Positions 21,460-30,977 of a stretch of 64,000 bases of DNA are shown here, piece after piece. Numbering within the stretch: position 1 is the first letter of the stretch; every line of letters starts with the position of its first letter. Under the pieces are notes generated by a model. It made no database searches, was not told where the DNA came from, and saw only the letters and a list, made by a program, of their open reading frames with translations. Source of the DNA: Escherichia coli (GTDB lineage Bacteria; Pseudomonadota; Gammaproteobacteria; Enterobacterales; Enterobacteriaceae); the NCBI RefSeq assembly GCF_036503815.1, contig NZ_AP027764.1, forward strand, positions 1,302,001 to 1,366,000, given 5' to 3'. A program made the position numbers and the translations under genes.

Positions 21460-21537
21460 AAAGTAAAACCCCCGAACTGGTAAGGAACAGGGGGGTTACT
21501 TTACAACTTTAATTTTGTGCAGCACACGATTCCAACG
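21460..21537 (-). ncRNA. ohsC: OhsC antisense sRNA (antitoxin of ShoB)
   Basis: A minus-strand transcript inferred from three signals. First, a -10 CATAAT (21549-21544) with TTGTAC 18 nt upstream. Second, a terminator made of AACCCCC/GGGGGTT (21467-21473 with 21491-21497) followed on the minus strand by TTTACTTTTT. Third, the 19-nt block 21517-21535 is nearly identical on the plus strand to 21766-21784 in the shoB leader (17 of 19 match), so this RNA can pair with shoB mRNA. This is the known RyfC/OhsC arrangement. Ends are approximate. Confidence 0.82.
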
Positions 21538-21859
21538 GAAATGATTATGGATCAATTTCGTTATCCTGTACAAGCAACTTGCAATCTCTGACATAAAAAA
21601 CGCGAGCCTTTACGAAGACATCGACATTGATGAAAAGATTAACGTGACCGCTTTTTGATAAGTACATTAGAATCGGCGTCGTTATTGGATATTTTGCTGT
21701 GTTCTACGCCATGCCACTGAATTCCCCCATTGAAACGAGTGGTGTCGTCAAAGCTCTGGTGTGGAGTGCGGCACTCGATTCCAATAACTCGCACGTTCAG
21801 TTTTGGGGAGATGTAAGGGCTAATCTGAACGGCTGCATTCCTTGTTTAAGGAAAAACGA

Positions 21860-21940
21860 ATGACTGATTGCCGATACCTGATTAAACGGGTCATTAAAGT
21901 CGTCATTGCTGTTTTACAGCTGATCCTTCTGTTCTTGTAA
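21860..21940 (+). CDS. shoB: ShoB, small hydrophobic toxin (26 aa)
   Basis: 26 codons, ATG at 21860 to TAA at 21940, preceded by TTAAGGAAAAACGA. A short basic head (TDCRYLIKRVIKV) is followed by a membrane helix (VIAVLQLILLFL). It is toxic when overproduced, because it inserts in the inner membrane. OhsC represses it by pairing with its leader. The mRNA must begin upstream of 21766 to contain the pairing site, so the 5' leader is at least 90 nt. The 21440-22133 interval holds nothing else coding that I can support. Confidence 0.9.
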   Translation: MTDCRYLIKRVIKVVIAVLQLILLFL

Positions 21941-21955
21941 CACCAGGAAACGTAC

Positions 21956-21994
21956 TTAAGGCGCGTCAGGTTAACCAGCCAGGCGCGCCTTTAA
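21956..21994 (+). terminator. Hairpin after shoB
   Basis: TTAAGGCGCG (21956-21965) pairs with CGCGCCTTTAA (21984-21994), with a perfect 8-bp AAGGCGCG core. It is followed by TAATTAT rather than a pure T-tract. Probable shoB terminator. Confidence 0.6.
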
Positions 21995-22133
21995 TAATTA
22001 TAAATAAATGTCTGGGCAGATATTATATAAATTCATTTGGTGAATAATTATGCTAATGTCATCAATTAAATAAATATAATGGCGTTAAGGCTTTCCTGTA
22101 AAATAATTAATACTCTACTTCCAGAGCAAAATA

Positions 22134-22394
22134 TTAAATTTTATCCGCGTGGTGCATCAGCACAAATTTATCCCACAACTGTTCTTCTGTCTCGACATGC
22201 GCCGGATCTTTCACAATAGTATTAGGGATCGGGCACACCTTCTGGCAGGTGGGCGTCTCGTAGTGGCCTACGCATTCGGTACACTTATCGCTGTTAATCT
22301 CGTAGATATGTTCACCCATCGAAATCGCCTCATTCGGGCATTCGGGTTCACACATATCACAATTGATGCATTTTTTAGTGATTAACAGCGCCAT
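22134..22394 (-). CDS. yfhL: YfhL, small ferredoxin
   Basis: 86 aa. A 2[4Fe-4S] Alvin-type ferredoxin: the first cluster group is C9-x2-C12-x2-C15-x3-C19, and the second is KCTECVGHYETPTCQKVCP with the 8-residue insertion between cysteines that marks this family. It is an electron carrier; specific partners are not established. The ORF extends to 22418, but the MALLITKKCINC start at 22394 fits the family and follows AAGGA. It lies 55 nt downstream of yfhH on the same strand. Confidence 0.92.
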   Translation of the reverse strand: MALLITKKCINCDMCEPECPNEAISMGEHIYEINSDKCTECVGHYETPTCQKVCPIPNTIVKDPAHVETEEQLWDKFVLMHHADKI

Positions 22395-22449
22395 AAGGAA
22401 ACTCTCAAAACAACACAAACCGGGCGGGCATTATACGCGCATTCTTTAC

Positions 22450-23298
22450 TCAAACCAGTTTTTTCACCAGCGCTTCACTATGACGAATACGTTCTGGTGC
22501 CAGCTCCAGATCTTGCTGAATCAGCGCAATGAACAGTAAATCCGTTAACATTCCCTGAGCGTGACAAGCAGAGATTGCAGCACTGTTTGTCGCTTGTTCT
22601 TCGGCAATGGTATACAGGCAGTGAGAAGCGCGTTGTTGCAGGGCATTGGGAGTAAAGCCGGTAATTGCCATCACTTTTCCGCCCACTCGCAGCATCTCAT
22701 CTGCCGCCAGGTTTAACTCGCGTCGTACACCGGTGTAGGAAATGGCTAATAACAGATCGTCAGGGGACGACGCCTGGACTGTGGCGAGTAGCGCATGCAT
22801 ATCGCGCACTGCGGCGGCATTGAAGCCAATCTTCATCAGCTTCCAGGCAAAGTTTTGCGCCACCAGACCCGAAGCGCCAATACCGGTCAGAATTATCCGC
22901 CGCGCAGAGTGCAACATTGCCACGCCTTCATGTAGTTTCTCTTCACTATTAACGTTTAGCGTTGCGTACATGGCGGCAGTATTTTCTTTAATCAGTTTTT
23001 CGCCGACCAGCCGTAACGGATCATCACCACGGATTTGGTTATGAATGGGCACAGAAGGGGATTCCGGCTGGCTTGCCAGCGCTTCACTCAACGCCAACTT
23101 CAATGCCGGAAAACCTTTATAGCCGAGTTTTTGCGCGAACTTCACGACGCTGGACTGACTGACTCCGGCTTCGTTGGCCAGTTGCTGAGAGCTTAAATGG
23201 CGCGCCGTATCAGGTTGTAGCAGCAGATAATCCGCCAGTTTTTTATCACTCTGGGCAAGCCCCTGGTAACGCTGACGGATACGAAGTAAGCCGTTCAT
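22450..23298 (-). CDS. yfhH: YfhH, RpiR-family regulator (HTH + SIS)
   Basis: 282 aa. The N-terminal RpiR helix-turn-helix is about 1-75 (LADYLLLQPDTARHLSSQQLANEAGVSQSSVVKFAQKLGYKGF). The SIS sugar-phosphate-binding domain follows from about 110, with ILTGIGASGLVAQNFAWKL and LLLAISYTG. This architecture senses phosphosugars, but the ligand is unknown. The frame can be read from 23370, but MNGLLRIRQRYQGL at 23298 is the usual start, with GAGGAAAGAT upstream. It is divergent from pgpC. Confidence 0.9.
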   Translation of the reverse strand: MNGLLRIRQRYQGLAQSDKKLADYLLLQPDTARHLSSQQLANEAGVSQSSVVKFAQKLGYKGFPALKLALSEALASQPESPSVPIHNQIRGDDPLRLVGEKLIKENTAAMYATLNVNSEEKLHEGVAMLHSARRIILTGIGASGLVAQNFAWKLMKIGFNAAAVRDMHALLATVQASSPDDLLLAISYTGVRRELNLAADEMLRVGGKVMAITGFTPNALQQRASHCLYTIAEEQATNSAAISACHAQGMLTDLLFIALIQQDLELAPERIRHSEALVKKLV

Positions 23299-23506
23299 AT
23301 CTTTCCTCGCGATGAAATTATGGCGACAACAGGCAATATGAAACACACGCGAGTGAATTTTATATTCCATTGCTGCTAATTGCCATGAATTAAAAATTCC
23401 AGATAGCCATGATGCAGTCGATTGTTGCCGGAAAAGTGATGATCTATCTGTTAGGCTATGTAGTAGCGAAGATTAATCAGGATGTTTCAGTCCAGAGGAG
23501 TATGGT

Positions 23507-24142
23507 TTGGCAACTCACGAGCGTCGTGTGGTGTTTTTTGACTTAGATGGAACATTGCATCAGCAGGATATGTTCGGCAGTTTTTTGCGTTATTTACTGC
23601 GTCGCCAACCGCTGAATGCATTACTTGTCCTGCCGTTGTTGCCGGTCATTGCCATCGCGTTATTGATAAAAGGTCGTGCAGCACGCTGGCCGATGAGTCT
23701 GCTTCTTTGGGGATGCACTTTTGGTCACAGTGAAGCGCGCTTACAAGCGTTGCAGGCCGATTTTGTGCACTGGTTTCGCGACAATGTTACCGCTTTTCCG
23801 CTGGTTCAGGAGCGTTTGACTACCTACCTGTTAAGTTCCGATGCGGATATTTGGTTGATCACAGGATCTCCGCAGCCGCTGGTTGAAGCGGTTTATTTCG
23901 ATACGCCCTGGCTGCCGCGGGTTAATCTTATCGCCAGCCAAATTCAGCGTGGCTATGGTGGTTGGGTATTGACGATGCGTTGTCTGGGACATGAAAAGGT
24001 CGCGCAACTGGAGCGCAAAATCGGCACGCCGCTGCGGCTGTACAGTGGCTATAGCGACAGTAATCAGGACAACCCGCTGCTTTATTTCTGCCAGCATCGT
24101 TGGCGGGTAACCCCGCGCGGTGAACTCCAGCAACTGGAATAG
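23507..24142 (+). CDS. pgpC: PgpC, phosphatidylglycerophosphatase C
   Basis: 211 aa, TTG start (L read as Met) after CAGAGGAGTATGGT. HAD phosphatase that removes phosphate from phosphatidylglycerophosphate to give phosphatidylglycerol. Motif I is FFDLDGTLH (D12 and D14), motif II LITGSP, and the C-terminal aspartates are in YSGYSDSNQDNP. A membrane segment is at about 36-55 (ALLVLPLLPVIAIALLI). An ATG three bases before the TTG is in another frame, so the TTG is the likeliest start. Confidence 0.9.
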   Translation: MATHERRVVFFDLDGTLHQQDMFGSFLRYLLRRQPLNALLVLPLLPVIAIALLIKGRAARWPMSLLLWGCTFGHSEARLQALQADFVHWFRDNVTAFPLVQERLTTYLLSSDADIWLITGSPQPLVEAVYFDTPWLPRVNLIASQIQRGYGGWVLTMRCLGHEKVAQLERKIGTPLRLYSGYSDSNQDNPLLYFCQHRWRVTPRGELQQLE

Positions 24143-24199
24143 AGTAAAGCATAGCGTACGTGTATAATGCGCCGCGCTTTTATAACCGGAGTTTTCTTT

Positions 24200-24699
<500 letters not shown>

Positions 24700-24703
<4 letters not shown>

Positions 24704-26256
24704 TTTTGTTTCTCTTCACTCCCTTTCCTCGAAAACAGCAGAGAGGGAGAGTGGGTCAAATAGTTTGATGACGACTGGGAAAGAAACGAGAGAAAAGGAA
24801 ATTTCTCTTTGCCCAGCTCAGTTGGCGATACTGCCGGATAATCCTGCGCCAGTTGTATCGCCGCTTCTGTAGCCTGCTTCTCTTTCTCTTGCAGATAACC
24901 CACCAGGCTAATCTGATACTTACGAATATTTTCGACATAAGCGTAGGCTTCATGCCCACGTGCGTAGCCGTAAGTCAGCTTGCTGTAATAGGGTTTCTGG
25001 CTAAGTAAAGGCAGGCGCTGTTTCACGTCAGCCCAACTGTCAGGATTACCTTTAGTTTTTGCCGTCAGGGCGCGGGCATCCAGCATATGCGCATAGCCCA
25101 TATTGTACGCGGCGAGGGCAAACCAGATCCGTTCGTTCTCCGGCACACTTTCCGGCACTTTACTCATCATATCCTGCAAATAACGCACACCGCCGCTGAT
25201 GCTCTGTTCGGCATCGGTACGATCCGTAATGCCGAGGCTTTGTGCGGTATTTTTGGTTAACATCATCATGCCACGCACACCCGTCGGGGAAGTGGCCTGT
25301 GCATCCCAGTGCGATTCCTGATAAGCAATAGCGGCCAGCAAACGCCAGTCAATTTCTTCGGCGTACTTCTCAAACAGCGGTTTCAACTGCGGCAGTACGG
25401 TATCGACGGCGCGTAAAAACGTGCGCGTATCGACGTAATCAAAATCATCGCCATGCCCCAGGTATTTCTCTTCAATGCGTGCCAGCGTGCCGTCTTCATT
25501 CATTTCGTTGAAGAAGTCGAGCAGAGCGGCAGAAAGGGTATTATCGCCATCTAACGGGCTAAACCATGTCACCGGCTGTTCGTCGGTGATATCAAGCGCT
25601 ACAGCGAGTTCCGGGTGAACGCGCTGAAACAGGCTGATGGCGACAGAATCAGCAATGGTGTAACCGAGTTTTCCTTCGATGACATCTTCCATTAGTTCTG
25701 CTGAGCCTTTTTTGTCGTCTACCTTCCAGCTTAATTCCGGGAATTTTGTTTCTTTCAGGGTCTGGAGATCGTTAACCACCACATGGCCTGGTGCGATGGT
25801 AAGTTGCTCCGCTGTCAGATTGCCCAGCGTACGCGGGCGATACTGACCCACTTTATAAACCAGTTGTTGTGACACGGAATAGTAGGTAGGGCCAGGCTGA
25901 TAGTTTTTTACCCGCTCACTGTTATAAACCAGTCCTGCAGCCAGCAGATCGGCGTTGCCGTTATCGAGGTCGTCAAACAGCTGGCTGATATTCTGCCGCA
26001 CGGTCACTTTCAGTTTTACGCCGAGGTACTCGGCAAACTGTTTCGCCAGTTCGTAATCCAGGCCAAAAGGTTTCCCGTTGATTTCGTTATAAGTCAGTGG
26101 GGTATGAATAGTGCTCACACGCAACTCTCCCCGCGCTTGAATGGCGGCGATACGGTTGTCGGCTTTACCAAACCAGGGAATGGATGGCCAGAGAGCGACC
26201 GCGAGCAGCAGTGCCAGAATGCCGATGAACAGATAATTAATCTTTAATTTTTTCAA
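24700..26256 (-). CDS. mltF: MltF, membrane-bound lytic murein transglycosylase F
   Basis: 518 aa. N-terminal hydrophobic segment about 7-25 (NYLFIGILALLLAVALW). The periplasmic part first has a domain resembling amino-acid-binding proteins (about 43-268), which modulates activity, then a family-1 SLT domain with catalytic E314 in LLAAIAYQESHWD and later ALAAYNMGYAHMLDA. It cleaves glycan strands to anhydromuramic ends. Convergent with tadA and divergent from purL. Confidence 0.95.
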
Positions 26257-26421
26257 TTAGTTAATTCTCTGTGTCGTGCGCACCCCAGCTTGAAAAAACG
26301 TAATAATAGTGAAAGGTTTACTCATAAATGAGCGGCATTTTGCGTAAACCAGCGCCAGTTGGCAACTTATTACAGCCATTGGCGGCACGCGTTGCTAATT
26401 CACAATGGTGATTTTATTTCC

Positions 26422-26460
26422 ACGCAAACGGTTTCGTCGGCGCATCAGATTCTTTATAAT
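26422..26460 (+). promoter_or_regulatory. purL promoter with PurR operator
   Basis: ACGCAAACGGTTTCGT (26422-26437) matches the PurR 16-mer palindrome closely. Its right end coincides with the -35 position (TTTCGT), 17 nt from TATAAT at 26455-26460. Bound PurR with hypoxanthine or guanine would block polymerase. Confidence 0.9.
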
Positions 26461-26513
26461 GACGCCCGTTTCCCCCCCTTGGGTACACCGAAAGCTTAGA
26501 AGACGAGAGACTT

Positions 26514-29500
26514 ATGATGGAAATTCTGCGTGGTTCGCCTGCATTGTCGGCATTCCGAATCAACAAACTGCTGGCACGTTTTCAGGCTGCCAGGCTCCCG
26601 GTTCACAATATTTACGCCGAGTATGTCCATTTTGCTGACCTCAATGCGCCGTTAAACGATGATGAGCACGCACAACTTGAACGCCTGCTGAAATATGGCC
26701 CGGCACTCGCCAGCCACGCCCCGCAAGGTAAACTCCTGCTGGTGACCCCGCGTCCTGGTACCATCTCTCCCTGGTCTTCGAAAGCGACCGATATCGCCCA
26801 TAACTGCGGGCTGCAACAGGTAAACCGCCTTGAGCGCGGCGTTGCTTACTATATAGAAGCCGGTACGCTGACCCATGAACAATGGCAGCAGGTGACCGCT
26901 GAACTGCACGACCGCATGATGGAAACGGTCTTTTCTGCTTTAGATGATGCAGAGCTGCTGTTTGCACACCATCAACCGACTCCGGTCACCAGCGTTGATT
27001 TGCTGGGGCAGGGCCGTCAGGCGCTAATCGACGCTAACCTGCGTCTTGGCCTGGCACTGGCGGAAGATGAAATCGACTATCTGCAGGATGCATTCACAAA
27101 GCTGGGTCGTAACCCGAACGACATCGAGCTGTATATGTTCGCTCAGGCGAACTCTGAGCACTGCCGTCATAAAATTTTTAACGCCGACTGGATTATCGAC
27201 GGAGAACAACAGCCGAAATCGCTGTTCAAGATGATCAAAAACACCTTCGAAACCACGCCGGATCACGTTCTCTCTGCTTATAAAGATAACGCCGCCGTAA
27301 TGGAAGGTTCTGAAGTGGGCCGCTACTTTGCTGACCACGAAACGGGCCGCTACGATTTCCATCAGGAACCGGCGCACATTCTGATGAAAGTCGAAACCCA
27401 CAACCACCCAACGGCGATTTCTCCGTGGCCGGGCGCAGCTACCGGTTCCGGCGGTGAAATCCGCGATGAAGGTGCCACCGGCCGCGGCGCGAAGCCGAAA
27501 GCTGGCCTGGTCGGTTTCTCCGTATCCAACCTGCGTATTCCTGGCTTTGAACAACCGTGGGAAGAAGATTTCGGTAAGCCTGAGCGCATTGTCACTGCGC
27601 TGGATATCATGACCGAAGGCCCGCTGGGCGGCGCAGCATTTAACAACGAATTTGGTCGTCCGGCACTGAACGGCTACTTCCGTACCTATGAAGAAAAAGT
27701 GAACAGCCACAACGGCGAAGAGCTGCGTGGGTATCACAAACCGATCATGCTGGCGGGTGGGATCGGCAATATTCGCGCCGATCACGTACAAAAAGGCGAG
27801 ATCAACGTCGGTGCGAAACTGATCGTTCTCGGCGGCCCCGCAATGAACATCGGTCTTGGCGGCGGCGCGGCGTCTTCCATGGCGTCTGGTCAGTCTGATG
27901 CCGACCTCGACTTTGCTTCCGTACAGCGCGATAACCCGGAGATGGAGCGTCGCTGTCAGGAAGTGATCGATCGCTGCTGGCAGCTTGGCGACGCGAACCC
28001 GATTCTGTTTATCCACGACGTCGGCGCGGGTGGTCTTTCTAACGCCATGCCGGAGCTGGTGAGCGACGGCGGGCGCGGCGGTAAATTTGAACTGCGCGAT
28101 ATCCTGAGCGACGAACCGGGCATGAGCCCGCTGGAAATCTGGTGTAACGAATCCCAGGAACGCTACGTGCTGGCAGTTGCTGCCGATCAGTTACCGTTGT
28201 TTGACGAACTGTGTAAGCGTGAGCGCGCACCGTACGCGGTGATTGGTGAGGCCACCGAAGAATTACATCTTTCTCTGCACGATCGTCATTTTGATAATCA
28301 ACCCATCGATCTGCCGCTCGACGTACTACTTGGCAAAACGCCGAAGATGACCCGCGATGTGCAAACGCTGAAAGCGAAAGGCGACGCGCTGGCCCGTGAA
28401 GGGATCACCATCGCTGACGCGGTGAAACGTATGTTACATCTGCCGACTGTGGCGGAGAAAACCTTTCTGGTGACCATCGGCGATCGCAGCGTAACCGGCA
28501 TGGTGGCGCGCGATCAGATGGTGGGTCCGTGGCAGGTGCCGGTCGCTAACTGCGCAGTCACTACCGCCAGCCTCGACAGTTACTACGGTGAAGCGATGGC
28601 AATAGGCGAACGTGCGCCAGTTGCACTGCTGGATTTCGCCGCTTCTGCCCGCCTGGCGGTCGGTGAAGCGTTAACTAACATCGCCGCTACGCAGATTGGC
28701 GATATCAAACGCATTAAACTTTCCGCTAACTGGATGGCGGCAGCAGGTCATCCAGGTGAAGACGCGGGCCTGTATGAAGCCGTTAAAGCGGTGGGCGAAG
28801 AGCTTTGTCCGGCGCTGGGCCTGACGATTCCGGTGGGTAAAGACTCCATGTCGATGAAAACCCGCTGGCAGGAAGGTAGCGAAGAGCGCGAAATGACGTC
28901 GCCGCTTTCGCTGGTGATTTCTGCATTTGCCCGCGTGGAAGATGTACGTCACACCATCACGCCGCAGCTTTCTACCGAAGATAACGCACTGCTGCTGATT
29001 GATTTAGGCAAAGGCAATAACGCGCTGGGCGCAACGGCGCTGGCGCAGGTTTATCGTCAGCTTGGCGACAAACCGGCAGATGTACGCGATGTCGCGCAAC
29101 TGAAAGGCTTCTATGACGCGATTCAGGCGCTGGTTGCACAGCGTAAGCTGCTCGCGTATCACGACCGCTCTGACGGTGGCCTGCTGGTGACGCTGGCGGA
29201 AATGGCGTTTGCCGGTCATTGCGGTATTGAAGCGGATATCGCCACTCTGGGTGACGATCGCCTGGCGGCGTTGTTTAACGAAGAACTGGGTGCGGTGATT
29301 CAGGTTCGAGCCGCTGACCGTGAAGCAGTTGAAGCGGTACTGGCACAGCATGGGCTTGCTGATTGCGTCCATTATGTTGGGCAGGCGGTTTCCGGTGACC
29401 GTTTTGTAATTACCGCCAACGGGCAGACTGTATTCAGCGAAAGCCGCACCACGTTGCGTGTCTGGTGGGCAGAAACTACCTGGCAGATGCAGCGCCTGCG

Positions 29501-30401
29501 TGACAATCCGGAGTGTGCCGATCAGGAACATCAGGCGAAATCTAACGACGCCGATCCGGGCCTGAATGTGAAACTGTCGTTTGATATCAACGAAGATGTG
29601 GCAGCACCGTATATTGCCACTGGTGCGCGTCCGAAAGTTGCCGTGCTGCGTGAGCAGGGGGTGAACTCGCATGTTGAAATGGCGGCAGCTTTCCACCGTG
29701 CAGGCTTCGATGCAATCGATGTGCATATGAGCGACCTGCTGGCTGGACGCACGAGCCTGGAGGATTTCCACGCTCTGGTAGCGTGCGGCGGATTCTCCTA
29801 CGGTGACGTGCTGGGGGCTGGTGAAGGTTGGGCGAAGTCTATCCTGTTCAATGACCGTGTACGCGATGAGTTTGCAACCTTCTTCCACCGTCCGCAAACG
29901 CTGGCGCTGGGGGTATGTAACGGTTGTCAGATGATGTCTAACCTACGCGAACTGATCCCAGGTAGCGAGTTGTGGCCACGTTTCGTGCGTAACACCTCCG
30001 ATCGCTTTGAAGCGCGTTTCAGCCTGGTAGAAGTGACCCAAAGCCCGTCTCTGCTGTTGCAAGGGATGGTGGGTTCGCAGATGCCGATTGCTGTCTCTCA
30101 CGGCGAAGGACGCGTGGAAGTGCGCGATGCGGCGCATCTGGCGGCACTGGAAAGCAAAGGGCTGGTGGCACTGCGCTATGTCGATAACTTCGGCAAAGTC
30201 ACTGAAACCTACCCGGCTAACCCGAACGGTTCTCCGAATGGTATTACGGCGGTCACGACTGAAAGTGGTCGAGTCACCATTATGATGCCGCACCCGGAAC
30301 GTGTTTTCCGTACTGTCAGTAACTCCTGGCATCCGGAAAACTGGGGCGAGGATGGCCCATGGATGCGTATTTTCCGCAATGCGCGTAAGCAGTTGGGGTA
30401 A
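26514..30401 (+). CDS. purL: Phosphoribosylformylglycinamidine synthase
   Basis: 1295 aa, the large single-chain form. It converts FGAR, glutamine and ATP to FGAM in purine synthesis. The N-terminal part is the PurS-like domain, followed by the two AIRS-like ATP-binding halves (EPAHILMKVETHNHPTAISPWPGAATG; NCAVTTASLDSYYGEAMAIGERAPVALLD). The C-terminal class I glutaminase has its nucleophilic cysteine in LGVCNGCQMM near residue 1135 and the His-Glu pair in MMPHPERVF. Start: ATGATG, either Met works; the first gives 1295. Controlled by the PurR operator upstream. Confidence 0.97.
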   Translation: MMEILRGSPALSAFRINKLLARFQAARLPVHNIYAEYVHFADLNAPLNDDEHAQLERLLKYGPALASHAPQGKLLLVTPRPGTISPWSSKATDIAHNCGLQQVNRLERGVAYYIEAGTLTHEQWQQVTAELHDRMMETVFSALDDAELLFAHHQPTPVTSVDLLGQGRQALIDANLRLGLALAEDEIDYLQDAFTKLGRNPNDIELYMFAQANSEHCRHKIFNADWIIDGEQQPKSLFKMIKNTFETTPDHVLSAYKDNAAVMEGSEVGRYFADHETGRYDFHQEPAHILMKVETHNHPTAISPWPGAATGSGGEIRDEGATGRGAKPKAGLVGFSVSNLRIPGFEQPWEEDFGKPERIVTALDIMTEGPLGGAAFNNEFGRPALNGYFRTYEEKVNSHNGEELRGYHKPIMLAGGIGNIRADHVQKGEINVGAKLIVLGGPAMNIGLGGGAASSMASGQSDADLDFASVQRDNPEMERRCQEVIDRCWQLGDANPILFIHDVGAGGLSNAMPELVSDGGRGGKFELRDILSDEPGMSPLEIWCNESQERYVLAVAADQLPLFDELCKRERAPYAVIGEATEELHLSLHDRHFDNQPIDLPLDVLLGKTPKMTRDVQTLKAKGDALAREGITIADAVKRMLHLPTVAEKTFLVTIGDRSVTGMVARDQMVGPWQVPVANCAVTTASLDSYYGEAMAIGERAPVALLDFAASARLAVGEALTNIAATQIGDIKRIKLSANWMAAAGHPGEDAGLYEAVKAVGEELCPALGLTIPVGKDSMSMKTRWQEGSEEREMTSPLSLVISAFARVEDVRHTITPQLSTEDNALLLIDLGKGNNALGATALAQVYRQLGDKPADVRDVAQLKGFYDAIQALVAQRKLLAYHDRSDGGLLVTLAEMAFAGHCGIEADIATLGDDRLAALFNEELGAVIQVRAADREAVEAVLAQHGLADCVHYVGQAVSGDRFVITANGQTVFSESRTTLRVWWAETTWQMQRLRDNPECADQEHQAKSNDADPGLNVKLSFDINEDVAAPYIATGARPKVAVLREQGVNSHVEMAAAFHRAGFDAIDVHMSDLLAGRTSLEDFHALVACGGFSYGDVLGAGEGWAKSILFNDRVRDEFATFFHRPQTLALGVCNGCQMMSNLRELIPGSELWPRFVRNTSDRFEARFSLVEVTQSPSLLLQGMVGSQMPIAVSHGEGRVEVRDAAHLAALESKGLVALRYVDNFGKVTETYPANPNGSPNGITAVTTESGRVTIMMPHPERVFRTVSNSWHPENWGEDGPWMRIFRNARKQLG

Positions 30402-30424
30402 GTCGTCAAACTATTGGTTTTGCT

Positions 30425-30455
30425 GCCCGGATGTGGCATTCACGCCGCATCCGGC
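30425..30455. repeat. REP unit after purL
   Basis: CCCGGATGTGGCATTCACGCCGCATCCGG-type REP, single copy, 24 nt past the purL stop. Confidence 0.8.
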
Positions 30456-30478
30456 ATTAAACGCCGACCACTATCATA

Positions 30479-30506
30479 AGCTCCCAGCTCCGGGAGCTTT
30501 TTTTGT
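30479..30506 (+). terminator. purL terminator
   Basis: AGCTCCC-agct-CCGGGAGCT followed by TTTTTTTG. Strong rho-independent terminator on the plus strand, separating purL from the glmY-glrK region. Confidence 0.85.
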
Positions 30507-30728
30507 GTCTGTAAATCACGACAATGGGTGGTTTACTGTGTTGCTTTTTGGCGACATTTAATTGATTGATTTTATTTGGATCTAATAAATTTATCTTAAG
30601 GTGTCTCTTTTTAGCGACACAATGGCTGATTTACACCCAAATAGCGAAGAAGTCATAAATCCATCAAAACAACGTATAATCAGTACGTTACCAAACTATT
30701 TTATTTATTGGCACAGTTACTGCATAAT
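30506..30728 (+). promoter_or_regulatory. glmY control region: three GlrR sites and a sigma-54-type promoter
   Basis: Three palindromes of the form TGTC-N10-GACA lie at 30506-30523, 30539-30556 (first half TGTT) and 30602-30619; these are the known enhancer sites of GlrR. TGGCACAGTTACTGCA at 30709-30724 fits a sigma-54 -24/-12 promoter. CATAAT at 30723-30728 fits an overlapping sigma-70 -10. Both predict the same start near 30736. The sites lie 110-230 bp upstream, as expected for an enhancer-binding activator. Confidence 0.9.
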
Positions 30729-30735
30729 AGTCATC

Positions 30736-30919
30736 AGTGGCTCATTCACCGACTTATGTCAGCCCCTTCGGGACGTGCTACATAAAATTCGAATGACGCA
30801 CAACAAGGTGCCTGCCGTCCAACTTCTGATATCAGCTTAGCTATATCAACCCTCGGGCGAAACGTCGAGTTAGGCACCGCCTTATTCCATAACAAAGCCG
30901 GGTCATTCCCGGCTTTGTT
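30736..30919 (+). ncRNA. glmY: GlmY small RNA
   Basis: 184 nt from AGTGGCTCATTC to a terminator hairpin AAAGCCGGG-tcatt-CCCGGCTTT. Two further stem-loops can be read in the body. GlmY acts by mimicry: when glucosamine-6-phosphate is low it accumulates and sequesters the adaptor RapZ, which protects the homologous sRNA GlmZ from RNase E, and GlmZ then activates glmS translation. It lies directly before glrK, whose product (with GlrR) activates glmY. The terminator leaves only 58 nt to the glrK start. Confidence 0.93.
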
Positions 30920-30977
30920 GTATCTGAACTTCCCCTCGGTTAGCATCAGGCTATTCGCGTCTGACGAGAGTAACACC

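Noticed and set aside
27024..28016. 330-codon open frame antisense to purL (also 29004-29897)
   Set aside because: Shadow of a highly biased coding sequence; no ribosome site or recognisable motif.
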